From: Halopseudomonas oceani
GTDB lineage: Bacteria; Pseudomonadota; Gammaproteobacteria; Pseudomonadales; Pseudomonadaceae
Length of the DNA stretch: 64,000 nucleotides
Reading direction: 5' to 3'
Assembly (NCBI RefSeq): GCF_002903165.1
Contig: NZ_PPSK01000014.1
Location: 1-64,000, forward strand
Shown here: positions 53,789 through 63,244 of the stretch, in pieces
Position numbering within the stretch: the stretch's first letter is position 1
Layout of the letters: every line of letters begins with the position of its first letter
Notes under the pieces: generated by a model
Databases searched by the model: none
What the model was told of the DNA's origin: nothing
Seen by the model: the letters and a program-made list of their open reading frames with translations, nothing else
Made by a program: the position numbers and the translations under genes

Positions 53789-54688
53789 ATGTCGATCCGT
53801 TCCCTGCTGGCACTGACCGCCGGTCTGCTGCTCTCGTTCTCCGCCCTGGCAGACAGTCGCGTGCTGACCAGCATCAAGCCAATTCAGCAGATCAGCGCCG
53901 CCCTGCTCGACGGTATCGACGAGCCCGCCGTGTTGCTGCCGCCCGGCGCCTCTCCCCACGCCTTTGCTCTGCGCCCCTCAGACCGCCGCGCCCTGGCTAC
54001 CGCCGAGCGCATCTACTGGATCGGCCCCGATCTGGAGCGTTTCCTCGACAGCCTGCTGCACGACAATCCGCAGGCACGCGAGCTGATGAGGGTCCCGGGC
54101 TTGAGCCTGCGCGAATTCGATGAAGAGCACGCCGAACACGGTCACGACGACCACCACCACGACGCCGACAACCTGGACCCCCACATCTGGCTGTCACCGA
54201 CCAATGCGCTGGCCATCGCCCGCTGGATGAAAACCGATCTGGCGCCGCTGTATCCGGAGCAGCAAGCTCAACTCGACGCCAACCTGCAGCAGTTCGAAAC
54301 CCGCATCAGTACCGTGGAACAACAGCTCCAGGCCCGTTTTGCGCCGCTCAAGGCCAAGCCTTACTTCGTGTTCCATGATGGTTATGGCTACCTGGAAGAG
54401 TACCTCGGCATCGAACACCGCGGCGTCTTTACCCTGGCCCACGAGATCCAGCCTGGTGCACGCCACGTCAACAGCCTGCGCGAACAGCTACGCAGTGCTG
54501 GCCGCGCCTGTGTGTTCAGCGAGCCACAGTTTACCCCGCGGCTGGTTGCCAGCCTGACCGAAGGTCTGCCGGTCGAAACCGCCCAGCTCGATCCGTTGGG
54601 CGCAAACGTCGCCATCAGTGCAGACGGCTACATTAAGCTGCTCGAGACGCTGACCAGCAGTTGGGCAGGCTGCCTGGAGTCACTGTAA
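53789..54688 (+). CDS. znuA: Zinc-binding periplasmic protein ZnuA
   Basis: 299-residue solute-binding protein of the cluster A-I family. Signal peptide ends FSALADS. Zinc ligands lie in GASPHAF, DPHIWLSP and YFVFHDGYGYL. A His/Asp-rich loop (EEHAEHGHDDHHHDAD) typical of ZnuA sits at about 110-130. Two cysteines near the C-terminus could form a disulfide. Divergent from zur. Confidence 0.95.
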   Translation: MSIRSLLALTAGLLLSFSALADSRVLTSIKPIQQISAALLDGIDEPAVLLPPGASPHAFALRPSDRRALATAERIYWIGPDLERFLDSLLHDNPQARELMRVPGLSLREFDEEHAEHGHDDHHHDADNLDPHIWLSPTNALAIARWMKTDLAPLYPEQQAQLDANLQQFETRISTVEQQLQARFAPLKAKPYFVFHDGYGYLEEYLGIEHRGVFTLAHEIQPGARHVNSLREQLRSAGRACVFSEPQFTPRLVASLTEGLPVETAQLDPLGANVAISADGYIKLLETLTSSWAGCLESL

Positions 54689-54697
54689 AAACCGCGA

Positions 54698-55225
54698 TCA
54701 GCGGCCCTCGACGGCCGTCGCATCAGGCATCCAGCTGCGCCTGATGCGCCAGCGCCAAAACGCCCAGCCGCAGATCGCTAGTTCGACCAGAAAGACCCAG
54801 TGCACGACGAAGTTCAGCCACCATGGCTTGTAACGGGCGGTGACCGTGACCAGCGCAAAGCGTTGGTCAACGAAGGGAGCCAGCCACCAGATGTCCCCGG
54901 CCAACGTATCCAGCAACACGTGCAGCATGCCGCCCAGACTGAAAGTCAGGGCCAGCCAGCTAACCACCGACCTACTGCGAAAACGCATCAGCACCAGTGA
55001 CCCGGCAATCAGCCCCAGCCAGAGCAACGGCCAGTGACTTGGGTAGCGATGGTGGTGCTTCATGCCCATATCGACGAAGTGGAAATAGAACATATCGAAG
55101 TCCGGCGCGACGGCGCCCAGCATGCCAGCAATCAGAAGCCAAAAGGGCCGCATGGGCAAACAGCGCGCACGCTCCACCAAGTAACTGGAAAGAACGTAGC
55201 CGGATGGCAGGTGGGCAATCAGCAT
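54698..55225 (-). CDS. DUF457/YdjM-type membrane-bound metal-dependent hydrolase-like protein
   Basis: 175-residue integral membrane protein with four to five helices, matching the YdjM/DUF457 family: IAHLPSGYVLS, AVAPDFDMFYFHF, HHHRYPSHW and LHVLLDTLAGD. The conserved His and Asp residues suggest metal binding. ATG at 55225 has GGAG about 10 bases upstream. A biological role has not been established for most members. Confidence 0.85.
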   Translation of the reverse strand: MLIAHLPSGYVLSSYLVERARCLPMRPFWLLIAGMLGAVAPDFDMFYFHFVDMGMKHHHRYPSHWPLLWLGLIAGSLVLMRFRSRSVVSWLALTFSLGGMLHVLLDTLAGDIWWLAPFVDQRFALVTVTARYKPWWLNFVVHWVFLVELAICGWAFWRWRIRRSWMPDATAVEGR

Positions 55226-55544
55226 GCAACAGCAACTCCGGGACGACGACACGGGATTGTATCGTTACCTGCGCTAAGACTCCCGCTGACGCGACTGGTT
55301 CGCTTTTCGTATAAAGCCACCTTCTCTTGGCGGCCAAGCACATCCTTGGCACCCGCCTGCCGCACCTTCGCCAAAACAATTGCATACAATTACACAGATA
55401 ATTGTGCACAATACGTGGCTGATCGACCTGAAAACAGCAATCAGCCATTGAACCTGCGATATCGACGCAAGGTCGGCTCTAGCCGATTTTCGGAACAGAA
55501 TCTGCAGCGTGACCGGCGCACACAACAAGATGCAGGCAGCAGCC
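55226..55544. other. Intergenic region upstream of the NCS1 permease
   Basis: About 320 bases without a supportable gene, containing the paired ATTG-N4-CAAT sites at 55379-55412. Longer permease starts (GTG 55509, ATG 55530) are possible within it. Confidence 0.5.
55379..55412. promoter_or_regulatory. Paired palindromic operator candidate
   Basis: ATTGCATACAAT (55379-55390) and ATTGTGCACAAT (55401-55412) share the pattern ATTG-N4-CAAT with centres 22 bases apart, two helical turns. The second is a perfect palindrome. This looks like a tandem dimer site for a repressor (GntR- or TetR-type, unknown) controlling the permease. Confidence 0.6.
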
Positions 55545-56981
55545 ATGAACAACGATGACTATCAGATCACGCACATTGACCCAACACTACACAACGAGGA
55601 TCTCGCCCCCTTGCCGCCAGGCAAACGCCACTGGGGCTGGTTCGAGATATTCAACGTGTGGTCCAACGATATTCAGAGCCTGTTCGGCTATACCCTCGCC
55701 GCCACACTCTTCATATCCTACGGACTGAGCGGCTGGGCAGTGCTCGCCGGCATCGTACTGGCCGGCTTTATCGTCATGGGCCTGGTCCAGCTGACCGGCA
55801 AACCAAGTGTGAGGTACGGTATTCCCTTCCCTGTTATGGCCCGGTCCAGCATGGGTGTGCGCGGTGCCAACTTCCCGGCTCTGGTCCGAGGTATCGTCGC
55901 GATTTTCTGGTATGGCGTGCAAACCTACTTTGCATCGACCGCGCTCGCGCTGCTGCTCAATGCGCTGCTGGAGCCTGCCGCGGACGCCCCAACGCTGCTC
56001 GGCATCACCGCTATCGGTTGGATTTCGTACTGCCTGGTCTGCGCGTTTCAGGTGCTGCTGTTCGTCCGCGGCATGGCCTGGATTACCCGCTTCCTGAACT
56101 GGGCTGGCCCGCTGGTCTACCTGGTGATGATCGCCCTGATGATCATCATCTGGTATCAGGCGGGCCCTAGCCTGCTGACCGAACTGGGTACCATTTTCAG
56201 TGGTAGTGGGGAGTATGAGGCAGGCCCGGTAGCCGCTTTCTTCGCCGTGGTCGGCACCATGGTGGCCTACTTCGCTGCAGTGGTTATCAACTATGGCGAC
56301 TTTGCCCGCTTCGTCAAAAGCGAAAGGCAGATGACCGTCGGCAATCTTCTCGGGCTGCCGGTAAGTCTGGCGATCTTCTCAATCATAGCGCTGGTGATCA
56401 CCGCCGGTACCGTCGTCGTCTTCGGCGAGACGCTGACCAACCCAACCGACATCATCGCCCGCGTCGACAACCTCACCCTGACGATCATCGCCGCGCTGAC
56501 CTTCTTCGCCGCAACCGTTGGCATCAACCTGGTCGCAAACTTCATCCCGCCCGCCTACGATATTGCCAACCTCGCACCGGCCCACATCAGCGCACGTACC
56601 GGTGGCTTTATCACAGCAGCCATTGCCTTTTTCATTGGCGCCCTGTGGGTAGCGTTCATCAGCCAGGTAGGCGTAGCGGCCTTTGTCGATACCCTCGGGG
56701 CGATTCTGGCACCGCTCTACGGGATCATCGTTGCCGACTACTACCTCGTTCGCAAGCAGCACCTGAACCTGCAGCACCTGTTCAGCGCGCAACCAGGCAC
56801 CGACTATTACTTCAGCAAGGGCTGGAACCGCAAAGCCATGATCGCGTTCGCGGTCGCATCGATTTTCTCTGTCGCCTCGGTATGGGTCCCTGCGGTTAGC
56901 CAGCTACACGGGTACGCGTGGCTGCTTGGCGCCGTGCTTGGAGCTGCGCTGCACTATCTGTTGATGCTCAACCATCGCTGA
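55545..56981 (+). CDS. NCS1-family nucleobase:cation symporter
   Basis: Permease of the NCS1 family (cytosine, uracil, allantoin or hydantoin), 478 residues from ATG 55545. About 12 membrane helices. The family pattern is seen at FEIFNVWSNDIQSLFGYTL, IPFPVMARSSMGVRGANFPALVRGIVAIFWYGVQ and NYGDFARFVKS. Substrate cannot be fixed. The start is chosen for an AGG 8 bases upstream; ATG 55530 or GTG 55509 are alternatives. The stop abuts the convergent thrB stop with no spacer. Confidence 0.9.
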   Translation: MNNDDYQITHIDPTLHNEDLAPLPPGKRHWGWFEIFNVWSNDIQSLFGYTLAATLFISYGLSGWAVLAGIVLAGFIVMGLVQLTGKPSVRYGIPFPVMARSSMGVRGANFPALVRGIVAIFWYGVQTYFASTALALLLNALLEPAADAPTLLGITAIGWISYCLVCAFQVLLFVRGMAWITRFLNWAGPLVYLVMIALMIIIWYQAGPSLLTELGTIFSGSGEYEAGPVAAFFAVVGTMVAYFAAVVINYGDFARFVKSERQMTVGNLLGLPVSLAIFSIIALVITAGTVVVFGETLTNPTDIIARVDNLTLTIIAALTFFAATVGINLVANFIPPAYDIANLAPAHISARTGGFITAAIAFFIGALWVAFISQVGVAAFVDTLGAILAPLYGIIVADYYLVRKQHLNLQHLFSAQPGTDYYFSKGWNRKAMIAFAVASIFSVASVWVPAVSQLHGYAWLLGAVLGAALHYLLMLNHR

Positions 56982-57935
56982 CTAGAGGGCCAGCGGCAGT
57001 CTGATCTCGACCGTCTGATGACGCTGCAGCAGTTGCAGAAAGTGCCCTGGATCCTTGACCAGCACCCCAGCCTGGCCCGCATGACGCTCTGCCGCGATCT
57101 GCCGCGACAACCAAAAGCGCAACGCAGCCAGCCGCAGCATGTCAGGCCAGCACGCCTGTTCGGTCGGGGTAAAGCCGCGCAGTGCAGCATACCCCGCCAG
57201 CAACGCACGCGTGCGTCGCGGCTCCAGTGCACCAGCCTGATCCAGACACCAGTCATTTACCGCGATGGCGACATCGTAGAGTGCCCAGCCGCTGGCGGCG
57301 TTATAGAAATCGATAACGCCGCTCAAATGGTGGCCGTCAAACATCACATTGTCGCGAAACAGATCCGCATGCAGGACAGCCCGGGGCAGCTCCGGCACCT
57401 GTTGCTGCCAACCGCCAATCAATTCAATCAGCGGCTGCAGCAACGCAACGGTTGATGCGGGCTGGCGCGCCAATTGCTCGCTCGCCTGAGCCCGCATCCA
57501 GGCCAGGCCACGCTCACTCTGACGGGTCAGAGAGGTAGCCCTGGTTGCGGCATGCAGCTGCGCCAGCCAGCGACCAACTGCTTCACAGTGCGCGGCATCC
57601 GGCCGTTCGACATGCCGCCCGGCCAGCCGCGGCTGCAGCAGCGCCTGCTTGCCGTTGAGTTGATGCAGCGCGTTACCCTGCCGGTCAGCGACGGCATACG
57701 GCACCGCAAGACCAGCCTGGTGCAGGCAGTCGAGCAGTTCGACAAAGAACGGCAAGGCCTGGGGATCACCCCGCTCGATCAGGGTGAGAACAAACTCCCC
57801 GCCGGTACAGCTGACGAAAAAGTTGCTGTTTTCGCTGCCCCCATCGATGCCCTGAAAGTCGATTAGCCGACCGACCTCAAACCCGGCCAGAAAGGCGTCC
57901 AGCTGCTCGCGGCTGACCGGGGTAAAAACGGACAT
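56982..57935 (-). CDS. thrB: Homoserine kinase (aminoglycoside-phosphotransferase fold)
   Basis: 317-residue kinase for homoserine phosphorylation in threonine synthesis. Pseudomonas uses this APH-fold type rather than the GHMP type. The catalytic motif HADLFRDNVMF and the Asp of GVIDFYNAASG are present. It precedes DUF2782/polA as in P. aeruginosa. It lies 8 bases after the DUF2782 gene stop. Confidence 0.92.
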   Translation of the reverse strand: MSVFTPVSREQLDAFLAGFEVGRLIDFQGIDGGSENSNFFVSCTGGEFVLTLIERGDPQALPFFVELLDCLHQAGLAVPYAVADRQGNALHQLNGKQALLQPRLAGRHVERPDAAHCEAVGRWLAQLHAATRATSLTRQSERGLAWMRAQASEQLARQPASTVALLQPLIELIGGWQQQVPELPRAVLHADLFRDNVMFDGHHLSGVIDFYNAASGWALYDVAIAVNDWCLDQAGALEPRRTRALLAGYAALRGFTPTEQACWPDMLRLAALRFWLSRQIAAERHAGQAGVLVKDPGHFLQLLQRHQTVEIRLPLAL

Positions 57936-57943
57936 ACCTCAGC

Positions 57944-58228
57944 TCACCATTCGAAGATTTTCCACGACGGAATACGCAAGCCGTTGGGCTGGTCGGAACG
58001 GACGTAGTTACCATCCTCATCCACCGCCACCAGGTAATAGGGCGCGCCGGTTTTCGGCGTTACCTTGATGGCATAGAGAAAACCGTTAACCCGGTATTCC
58101 TCGACCGTGCGATCACCTTCCTGACGGATGGTTACCTCAGGCTCGGTAGGAACCGCGTCCTGCGCCATGACCGAAACACTGCCCAACAGCAGGAAAGCGG
58201 CCAATCCAAAGCCAAGTTTGCGAATCAT
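57944..58228 (-). CDS. DUF2782 exported protein
   Basis: 94-residue exported protein with signal peptide ending VSVMAQDA and a small beta-rich domain (VTIRQEGDRTVEEYRVNGFLYAIKV-like, PYYLVAVDEDG). Conserved beside polA in Pseudomonas. Function unknown. Probably cotranscribed with thrB, divergent from polA. Confidence 0.9.
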   Translation of the reverse strand: MIRKLGFGLAAFLLLGSVSVMAQDAVPTEPEVTIRQEGDRTVEEYRVNGFLYAIKVTPKTGAPYYLVAVDEDGNYVRSDQPNGLRIPSWKIFEW

Positions 58229-58300
58229 GTTAGTCTTGTCCTTTGCTTGAGTGATGTGCCCATTCTAGCCCCAATGACTCTCAAATTGTTGACCTGACGC

Positions 58301-61042
58301 ATGACAGATACTACTCCGCTCGTCCTCGTGGACGGCTCGTCCTACCTTTATCGCGCCTTCCACGCCTTGCCACCGCTGACCACCAGCAAGGGCTTGCCTA
58401 CCGGTGCGGTCAAAGGCGTTCTGAACATGCTCAAGAGTCTGCGCAAGCAGTACCCGAACAGCCCCTTCGCCGTGGTCTTCGACGCCAAAGGGCCGACCTT
58501 CCGCGACCACATGTTCGAACAGTACAAATCGCACCGCCCGCCAATGCCAGACGAGCTGCGTGCTCAGATCGAGCCGCTGCACGCGGCGGTGCGCGCACTC
58601 GGGCTGCCGCTACTGTGCGTTGAGGGCGTCGAAGCAGATGATGTGATCGGCACCCTGGCACGGCAGAGCGCCGACGCCGGCCGCGAGGTCGTGATCTCCA
58701 CCGGCGACAAGGACATGGCCCAACTGGTTGACCAGCACATCACGCTGGTCAACACCATGACCAACACGGTCATGGATATCCAGGGCGTACACGACAAGTT
58801 CGGCATCGGCCCGGAGCTGATCATCGACTACCTGGCACTGATGGGCGACAAGGTCGACAACATTCCGGGCGTACCCGGCGTCGGCGAGAAGACCGCGCTC
58901 GGCCTGCTGACCGGCGTCGGCGGCGGCCTGGACGTCATCTACAGCAGTCTCGACAAGGTGCCGGAACTGCCGATTCGCGGCGCCAAGAAGCTGCCGGAGA
59001 AGCTGGAAGAGCACAAGGAGATGGCCTACCTCTCCTATCAGTTGGCGACCATCAAGCTGGACGTCGAACTGGAGGTCAGGGCCGACGCCCTGATGCCGGG
59101 CGAGGTCGACCGCGATGCGCTGATCGAGTTGTACCGCGAAATGGAATTTAAAACCTGGCTGGACGACCTGTTGCGTGAAGCCAAGGCTGATTCCAGCGCA
59201 GACACTGGCAGCGAGCCCAGCTCAGAAACCGAAAAGCGCTACGAAATCATCACCGAGCAGGCCGACTTTGAGCGTTGGCTGGACAAACTGAAGAGCGCAG
59301 AGCTGTTTGCCTTTGATACCGAAACCACCAGTATCGACGCCCAGCGCGCCGAGCTGGTCGGCGTTTCGCTGGCGGTCGAAGCCAACGAAGCCGCCTATAT
59401 CCCGGTCGCACACAGCTACATGGGCGTACCCGACCAGTTGGATCGCGACGCGGTGCTGGCCGCACTCAAGCCGTATCTGGAAGACCCGAACAAGGCCAAG
59501 GTCGCGCAGCACGCCAAATACGACATCAATGTGCTGGCCCATTACGATATCCGCGTGCAGGGTGTGGCGTTCGATACCATGCTCGAATCCTATGTGCTCG
59601 ATGCCACCGCAACGCGCCACGATATGGACAGTCTGTCGCTCAAGTATCTGGGCCAAAGCACCATCAAGTTCGAAGAGATCGCCGGCAAGGGCAGCAAGCA
59701 GCTGACCTTCGATCAGATCGCGCTGGAACAGGCCGGCCCCTATGCCGCCGAAGACGCCGACGTGACCCTGCGCCTGCATCAGGCCCTGTGGGCCAAACTG
59801 CAGCCACTGCCATCGCTGGCCAAAGTACTGCAGGACATCGAAATGCCGCTGATGCCGGTACTGGCCGGCATCGAACGCAACGGCGCGCTGGTTGACGCCA
59901 AGCTGCTCGGCGAACAGAGCATCGAGCTGGGCGAGAAAATGGTGGCACTGGAGCGCCAGGCATTCGAGCTGGCCGGTGAGGAGTTCAACCTCGGCTCACC
60001 CAAGCAGCTGGGCGCCATTCTGTATGAAAAGCAGGGCCTACCGGTGCTGTCGAAAACCGCCAAGGGCCAGCCATCGACCGCTGAAGCAGTGCTGGCCGAG
60101 CTGGCCGAGCAAGGCTTCGAGCTACCGCAGGTGATCATGCAGTATCGTAGCGTCAGCAAGCTCAAGAGCACCTACACCGACCGCCTGCCGGAGCAGATCA
60201 ACCCGCGCACAGGGCGCATCCACACCTCCTACCACCAGGCGGTAGCGGCGACCGGGCGACTGTCATCTTCTGACCCGAACCTGCAGAACATTCCGATCCG
60301 CACCGCCGAAGGGCGCCGCATCCGCCAGGCCTTTATCGCCCCCAAGGGCTATAAGCTGCTGGCGGCGGACTATTCACAGATCGAGCTGCGGATCATGGCC
60401 CATCTGGCGCAGGACGCCGGCCTGCTCGATGCCTTCCGCCACGACCTCGACGTTCACCGCGCCACTGCCGCTGAAGTGTTCGGCGTGCCGCTTGAGGAGG
60501 TCACCAGCGACCAGCGCCGCAGCGCCAAGGCGATCAACTTCGGGCTGATCTACGGCATGAGCGCCTTTGGGCTGGCCAAACAGATCGGGGTCGACCGTAA
60601 GCAGGCCCAGGCCTATATCGATCGCTATTTCGCCCGCTATCCTGGCGTATTGGCCTATATGGAGCGCACTCGGGAACAGGCAGGCGAGCAGGGCTACGTT
60701 GAGACCCTGTTCGGTCGCCGTCTGTACCTGCCGGAAATTCATGCCAAAAACCAGGCCATGCGCAAGGCCGCCGAGCGCACCGCCATCAACGCACCAATGC
60801 AGGGCACCGCTGCCGACATCATCAAGCGCGCCATGATCAAGGTAGCCCAGTGGCTGGACGACAGCGCGCTGGACGCCCGCGTGATCATGCAGGTGCACGA
60901 CGAACTGGTGCTGGAAGTGCGTGAAGACCAGATCCAGGCCGTCAGCCAAGGTCTCAAGGAACGAATGGGGCAGGCCGCAGAACTGGACGTACCACTGGTG
61001 GTCGAGGTCGGCGTGGGCGACAACTGGGACGAGGCACACTGA
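58301..61042 (+). CDS. polA: DNA polymerase I
   Basis: 913-residue repair polymerase. 5'-3' exonuclease domain about 1-290 ([40 protein letters not shown]). 3'-5' exonuclease domain about 310-500 with the catalytic DTE ([11 protein letters not shown]). Polymerase domain from about 520 with motif A (DYSQIELRI), motif B ([14 protein letters not shown]) and motif C (VHDEL). All key residues are intact, so both exonuclease activities should be retained. Confidence 0.98.
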   Translation: MTDTTPLVLVDGSSYLYRAFHALPPLTTSKGLPTGAVKGVLNMLKSLRKQYPNSPFAVVFDAKGPTFRDHMFEQYKSHRPPMPDELRAQIEPLHAAVRALGLPLLCVEGVEADDVIGTLARQSADAGREVVISTGDKDMAQLVDQHITLVNTMTNTVMDIQGVHDKFGIGPELIIDYLALMGDKVDNIPGVPGVGEKTALGLLTGVGGGLDVIYSSLDKVPELPIRGAKKLPEKLEEHKEMAYLSYQLATIKLDVELEVRADALMPGEVDRDALIELYREMEFKTWLDDLLREAKADSSADTGSEPSSETEKRYEIITEQADFERWLDKLKSAELFAFDTETTSIDAQRAELVGVSLAVEANEAAYIPVAHSYMGVPDQLDRDAVLAALKPYLEDPNKAKVAQHAKYDINVLAHYDIRVQGVAFDTMLESYVLDATATRHDMDSLSLKYLGQSTIKFEEIAGKGSKQLTFDQIALEQAGPYAAEDADVTLRLHQALWAKLQPLPSLAKVLQDIEMPLMPVLAGIERNGALVDAKLLGEQSIELGEKMVALERQAFELAGEEFNLGSPKQLGAILYEKQGLPVLSKTAKGQPSTAEAVLAELAEQGFELPQVIMQYRSVSKLKSTYTDRLPEQINPRTGRIHTSYHQAVAATGRLSSSDPNLQNIPIRTAEGRRIRQAFIAPKGYKLLAADYSQIELRIMAHLAQDAGLLDAFRHDLDVHRATAAEVFGVPLEEVTSDQRRSAKAINFGLIYGMSAFGLAKQIGVDRKQAQAYIDRYFARYPGVLAYMERTREQAGEQGYVETLFGRRLYLPEIHAKNQAMRKAAERTAINAPMQGTAADIIKRAMIKVAQWLDDSALDARVIMQVHDELVLEVREDQIQAVSQGLKERMGQAAELDVPLVVEVGVGDNWDEAH

Positions 61043-61061
61043 GGGCGGCCCTTTGGGCCGA

Positions 61062-61113
61062 GCTGCAAGCTGCAAGCTGCAAGCTGCAAGCTGCAAGCTG
61101 CAAGCTGCAAGCT
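61062..61113. repeat. 7-bp tandem repeat (GCTGCAA)7
   Basis: Seven perfect copies of GCTGCAA from 61062 to 61110 plus a partial copy. It starts 19 bases after the polA stop. The unit is 7 bp, so copy-number change would not matter for a coding frame here. The complementary motif occurs at 61220-61250. Confidence 0.97.
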
Positions 61114-61219
61114 TAATCAGGATGTGCGCGATAGCGAGGTGGTCAACGGTTTTCTAGTCGCTTTACTGCGACACGTCATCTCAAGAAAGTCCGCGTGGCT
61201 CGCCCCCGCGCCGGCCCAA

Positions 61220-61250
61220 CTTGCGGCTTGAGGCTTGCAGCTTGCGGCTG
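61220..61250. repeat. Inverted partner of the GCTGCAA repeat
   Basis: GCTTGCAGCT at 61233-61242 is the exact reverse complement of AGCTGCAAGC in the tandem array; flanking CTTGCGGCTTG copies are degenerate versions. With the array it could form a large stem-loop enclosing about 110 bases. Confidence 0.8.
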
Positions 61251-61280
61251 AAAACGGCAGCGCCTAAGCGCTGCCGTTTT
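61251..61280. terminator. Bidirectional Rho-independent terminator downstream of polA
   Basis: Perfect 13-bp stem AAAACGGCAGCGC/GCGCTGCCGTTTT with loop CTAA. The A-run and T-run on the two sides allow termination in both directions. It insulates polA from the sRNA. Confidence 0.93.
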
Positions 61281-61308
61281 CATAATCTTTCCGTCTAAAA
61301 CTTTTTTT

Positions 61309-61336
61309 GAACTTATCCCGAACCTGCCCGGTCAGA
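61309..61336 (+). promoter_or_regulatory. AlgU (sigma22/RpoE-type) promoter of the sRNA
   Basis: GAACTT (61309-61314) and TCAGA (61332-61336) with a 17-base spacer fit the Pseudomonas AlgU consensus GAACTT-N16/17-TCTGA with one mismatch. It lies between the polA terminator and the sRNA. Confidence 0.82.
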
Positions 61337-61341
61337 ACTTA

Positions 61342-61476
61342 TGAACGGCTTAAGAGCCATTCATGCTCCTTAGATGTGATTTAGTGTTGGCAGAAAACCG
61401 GGCACTCCCTTTCCTAGCACAGCCCGGTTCGTTGAACCCCGAGCCTCCCTCCCCATAGAAGCTCGGGGTTTTTTTT
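61342..61476 (+). ncRNA. ersA: ErsA-like small RNA
   Basis: Predicted envelope-stress sRNA of about 135 bases, placed between polA and engB, the position known for ErsA in Pseudomonas and Spot 42 in enterics. An AlgU-type promoter precedes it, as reported for ErsA. It ends in a terminator stem AACCCCGAGC/GCTCGGGGTT (61435-61470) with a pyrimidine-rich loop CTCCCTCCCC and a T-run. Length agrees with the 132 bases of P. aeruginosa ErsA. The C-rich loop is a plausible target-pairing region. The 5' end is estimated from the promoter. Confidence 0.82.
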
Positions 61477-61501
61477 ATCTTTTTTTGCCAACCCCGGCGC
61501 G

Positions 61502-62152
61502 TCAGGACTCCCCGTCTGCCTGACCAGCTTCGACTTCCGGCGGGAACAACCAGCCCGCCAGTACCTCATGGGCCTGCTCAACCCCTTGTCGCTTGGGTGA
61601 CGAAAACAGCTGCACAGTCGCGTCGGAACGCAGCTCCTTGCGCATCCTCGCCTGCACCTTGAGTAACTCATTCTTGGCTGCGCCAAAGGCCAGCTTGTCG
61701 GCCTTGCTCAGCAGCACATGGGCAGGAATACCGCTTTTACGCGCCCATTCCAGCATCATGCAGTCAAAATCGGACAGCGGGTGGCGCAGATCCATCACCA
61801 GCACCAGGCCAGCCAGACTACGTCGCCCGGTCAGGTAAGCATCCAGGTGCTGCTGCCAGTGCGCCTTTAGCTCCAGCGGCACCTTGGCGTAGCCATAACC
61901 GGGCAAATCGACCAGCCGACGCTCTTCGTCAAGGCGAAAGAAGTTGATCAACTGCGTGCGTCCCGGCGTTTTTGAAGTGCGCGCCAGCCGAGCATGGGTC
62001 AAGGTATTGAGTGCGCTGGACTTGCCCGCATTGGAACGCCCCGCGAAGGCCACTTCCAGTCCGATATCAGGTGGGCACTGGGTAACCAGGCTCGCACTTT
62101 TGATGAAAGTCGCTTGCTGGCAAAGAGAAACAAGAGGAGTACTGGAGGACAT
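61502..62152 (-). CDS. engB: Ribosome-biogenesis GTPase EngB (YihA/YsxC)
   Basis: 216-residue essential GTPase for large-subunit assembly. Motifs G1 [10 protein letters not shown]2 [10 protein letters not shown]3 DLPGYGYA and G4 LLSKADKL are clear. The C-terminus has a variable acidic tail. Neighbour of polA as in many gammaproteobacteria. Confidence 0.96.
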   Translation of the reverse strand: MSSSTPLVSLCQQATFIKSASLVTQCPPDIGLEVAFAGRSNAGKSSALNTLTHARLARTSKTPGRTQLINFFRLDEERRLVDLPGYGYAKVPLELKAHWQQHLDAYLTGRRSLAGLVLVMDLRHPLSDFDCMMLEWARKSGIPAHVLLSKADKLAFGAAKNELLKVQARMRKELRSDATVQLFSSPKRQGVEQAHEVLAGWLFPPEVEAGQADGES

Positions 62153-62472
62153 GGGATTTCCATTTTGGCCGGCATGCTAGGACCGGCACTGATGACATTC
62201 ACGTTTGCGGCGCGCTTAGTATATAATGCCGCGGTTGTGGGAAGCACGGATGAATTGGCCAGCGTCAAGACGCACCGCCAACCACCGGCATCCCGAGGAC
62301 TCATGAGCGTCGCAGGTGCGGCCAAGGGTGCGGCATTTCAGCCATTGCACCCCGGGCAGCGCGCCGCTAGCATGGGCACACAATCACGGCTGCCTGCCAT
62401 GATAACGCGGTCAACAAGGCCGGACTGCAGGCACTGCCAACCGTTTTCTTTTAGCCGTTATTGGATTAGCCG
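62153..62472 (+). other. Intergenic region upstream of cytochrome c4
   Basis: 320 bases without a supported gene. It contains the promoter at 62198-62227 and a leader of about 240 bases with no strong hairpin that I could see. GGTGCGGC is repeated directly around 62315-62335. The ribosome binding site of the cytochrome gene is weak. Confidence 0.5.
62198..62227 (+). promoter_or_regulatory. Sigma70 promoter of the cytochrome c4 gene
   Basis: Consensus -10 TATAAT (62222-62227) with TTCACG (62198-62203) 18 bases upstream. It gives a leader of about 240 bases before the ATG at 62473. Confidence 0.6.
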
Positions 62473-63081
62473 ATGAATAAATTACTCGTTAGTCTGGCGT
62501 TGACCCTGGGTGTCGCCACTGCCGCGCACGCCGTTGAGGGTAACGCTGAAGCTGGCCAGGCCAAGGCTGCCGTGTGCGGCGCCTGCCACGGTGCAGACGG
62601 CAATAGCCCTGCGCCAAACTTCCCGAAGCTGGCCGGCCAGGGCGAGCGCTACCTGCTCAAGCAGATCACTGACATCAAGGAAGGTCGTCGCACTGTGATC
62701 GAAATGACCGGCATCCTTGACGGCATGAGCGAGCAGGACATGGCTGACGTAGCGGCATACTTCGCATCCCAGACCGCTAGCCTGGGCGCAGCCGACCCGG
62801 CGCTGGCTGCTCGTGGCGAAGAGATCTTCCGCGGCGGCAACCTGGAAACCGGCCTGCCGGCTTGCACCGGTTGCCACTCGCCGACTGGTCAGGGCAACCC
62901 GCCGGCAGGTTATCCACACCTGGCTGGCCAGCACGCAACCTACACTGCCAAGCAGCTGACCGACTTCCGCGAAGGCAACCGCACCAATGACGGCGACAGC
63001 ATGATCATGCGCACCGTCGCCAGCCGCCTGAGCAATAAGGATATTGAGGCTGTTGCCAGCTATATCCAGGGCCTGCGTTAA
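62473..63081 (+). CDS. cc4: Cytochrome c4 (diheme)
   Basis: 202-residue periplasmic diheme cytochrome c. Signal peptide ends ATAAHAVEG. Two heme motifs, CGACH at 35-39 and CTGCH at 131-135, each followed by its own Met-containing axial region, reflect an internal duplication. A likely electron donor to the oxidases, including the caa3-type one encoded here; this is known for the family. Confidence 0.95.
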   Translation: MNKLLVSLALTLGVATAAHAVEGNAEAGQAKAAVCGACHGADGNSPAPNFPKLAGQGERYLLKQITDIKEGRRTVIEMTGILDGMSEQDMADVAAYFASQTASLGAADPALAARGEEIFRGGNLETGLPACTGCHSPTGQGNPPAGYPHLAGQHATYTAKQLTDFREGNRTNDGDSMIMRTVASRLSNKDIEAVASYIQGLR

Positions 63082-63101
63082 GCGCTCGCATCGTTGCAGA
63101 A

Positions 63102-63134
63102 AAAAGGGGTAGCCGATGGCTACCCCTTTTTTTC
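63102..63134 (+). terminator. Rho-independent terminator after cytochrome c4
   Basis: AAAAGGGGTAGCC (63102-63114) pairs with GGCTACCCCTTTT (63118-63130) across a 3-base loop and is followed by further Ts. Confidence 0.93.
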
Positions 63135-63244
63135 ATGGGCCCTTCGCAGCCGTCATCCGACGCTACAGTTACGTCTGGTAATCACGGAATCTTTCCTCTA
63201 CTGTCGGGTCTGAAACCTGTCACTACCCCGTTATGGAGAACTAC

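Larger units (their letters stand above)
61043..61501. other. polA-engB intergenic region (repeats, terminator, sRNA)
   Basis: 459 bases without a protein gene. In order it holds a 7-bp tandem repeat, its inverted partner, a strong terminator, an AlgU-type promoter and an ErsA-like sRNA ending in a second terminator. Confidence 0.85.

Noticed and set aside
61994-62476. 160-codon plus-strand frame across the engB start and cytochrome c4 leader
   Set aside because: Antisense to engB at its beginning and contains the cytochrome promoter; no coding signature.
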